Source: Flammeovirgaceae bacterium UBA2338
GTDB lineage: Bacteria; Bacteroidota; Bacteroidia; Cytophagales; Cyclobacteriaceae
NCBI GenBank assembly: GCA_002344795.1
Contig: DDUM01000046.1
Span: forward strand, 1 to 6,289
Direction of reading: 5' to 3'
DNA: 6,289 nt
How positions within the stretch are numbered: position 1 is the stretch's first letter; each line of letters starts with the position of its first letter. Of this stretch, positions 6,144-6,289 are shown piece by piece. The notes beneath the pieces were generated by a model. The model ran no database searches and had not been told where the DNA came from. It saw nothing but the letters and a program-made list of their open reading frames with translations. Both the position numbers and the translations under genes were made by a program.

Positions 6144-6151
6144 TAAGTTTG
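6144..6151 (+). promoter_or_regulatory. Bacteroidota-type -7 promoter element upstream of the tRNA
   Basis: TAAGTTTG at 6144-6151 matches exactly the TAnnTTTG -7 element known from Bacteroides and Flavobacterium promoters, and lies 60 bases before the tRNA. The partner -33 motif is weak: the nearest TTG upstream is at 6117-6119, 24 bases before the -7 box, slightly beyond the reported 17-23 spacing. Transcription would begin around 6155-6162 and give a leader of roughly 50 bases removed by tRNA processing. Confidence 0.5.
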
Positions 6152-6211
6152 CGCTCCTGACATAAGAGCCATGCACTTGATGGCAATGTAGGTACATATT
6201 TTAGGATAAAT

Positions 6212-6285
6212 GGCGCGGTAGCTCAGGCGGTTAGAGCGCAGGATTCATAACCCTGAGGTCGGGAGTTCAACTCTCCCCCGCGCTA
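6212..6285 (+). tRNA. tRNA-Met (anticodon CAU), probably elongator
   Basis: A complete cloverleaf folds by eye. The acceptor stem GGCGCGG (6212-6218) pairs with CCGCGCT (6278-6284), with a G-U pair at 1-72. The D stem is GCTC/GAGC (6221-6224, 6234-6237). The anticodon stem is 6239-6243 with 6251-6255, and the loop TTCATAA has the CAT anticodon at 6246-6248. The variable loop is AGGTC. The T stem is GGGAG/CTCCC with loop TTCAACT. A at 6285 is the discriminator. The genome continues CTAA, so CCA is not encoded and must be added by the CCA-adding enzyme. Anticodon pair 31-39 is A-C, a mismatch. Position 1 is G and pairs with U72, unlike the C1-A72 of typical bacterial initiators, which favours elongator Met. 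A lysidine-modified tRNA-Ile2 with the same anticodon cannot be excluded from sequence alone. Confidence 0.9.
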
Positions 6286-6289
6286 CTAA

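Noticed and set aside
5916..6197. Minus-strand frame overlapping the START-like gene start and its upstream region, and a plus-strand frame at 5864-6085.
   Set aside because: Both overlap the well-supported START-like gene in other frames and have irregular composition without motifs.
1..6289. Mobile elements, CRISPR arrays, phage genes, toxin-antitoxin pairs or a new defence system.
   Set aside because: No transposase, integrase, repeat-spacer array or defence-type domain is present. All genes longer than 100 codons that survive scrutiny belong to housekeeping or conserved families.

Overview
The window looks like ordinary core chromosome from a member of the Bacteroidota, probably of the Cytophagales type. 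Base composition is AT-leaning. None of the six protein genes has a Shine-Dalgarno sequence. The protein set is typical of the phylum: a bifunctional-nuclease (DUF151) protein with a UVR tail, a CBM9-like/DUF5916 outer-membrane protein, and a small Bacteroidota-type START-like protein. The exact TAnnTTTG match before the tRNA fits the -7 promoter element of this phylum. The lineage below phylum is a guess.

Layout: positions 1-129 are a non-coding leader. etfB (130-861) and etfA (880-1833) follow 18 bases apart and form one transcription unit encoding the two subunits of an electron transfer flavoprotein. A 78-base gap with alternative inverted repeats leads to a DUF151 bifunctional-nuclease/UVR protein (1912-2514) that begins with TTG. 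A 187-base gap holds a long stem-loop. Then come a DUF5916 protein with a signal peptide (2702-4939) and, one base later, a LOG-family phosphoribohydrolase (4941-5666), probably translationally coupled. The LOG gene overlaps by 4 bases, tail to tail, a START-like gene on the minus strand (5663-6058). The last 230 bases hold a bidirectional upstream region with a promoter-like element, followed by a CAU-anticodon tRNA (6212-6285) read on the plus strand.

How the genes work together: EtfA and EtfB form one heterodimeric electron carrier, fed mainly by acyl-CoA dehydrogenases, whose genes are not in the window. The other genes look like independent housekeeping or conserved-hypothetical functions. 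The only other structural linkage is the tight DUF5916-LOG pair, with no known functional reason.

I found no mobile element, CRISPR array, phage gene, toxin-antitoxin pair or broken gene, and no convincing new biological system. The more interesting points are small: two possible RNA structures in intergenic gaps, a non-ATG start, a duplicated start-codon context with a two-codon ORF before the START-like gene, unusual tRNA pairs, and the uncharacterised DUF5916 and START-like proteins.
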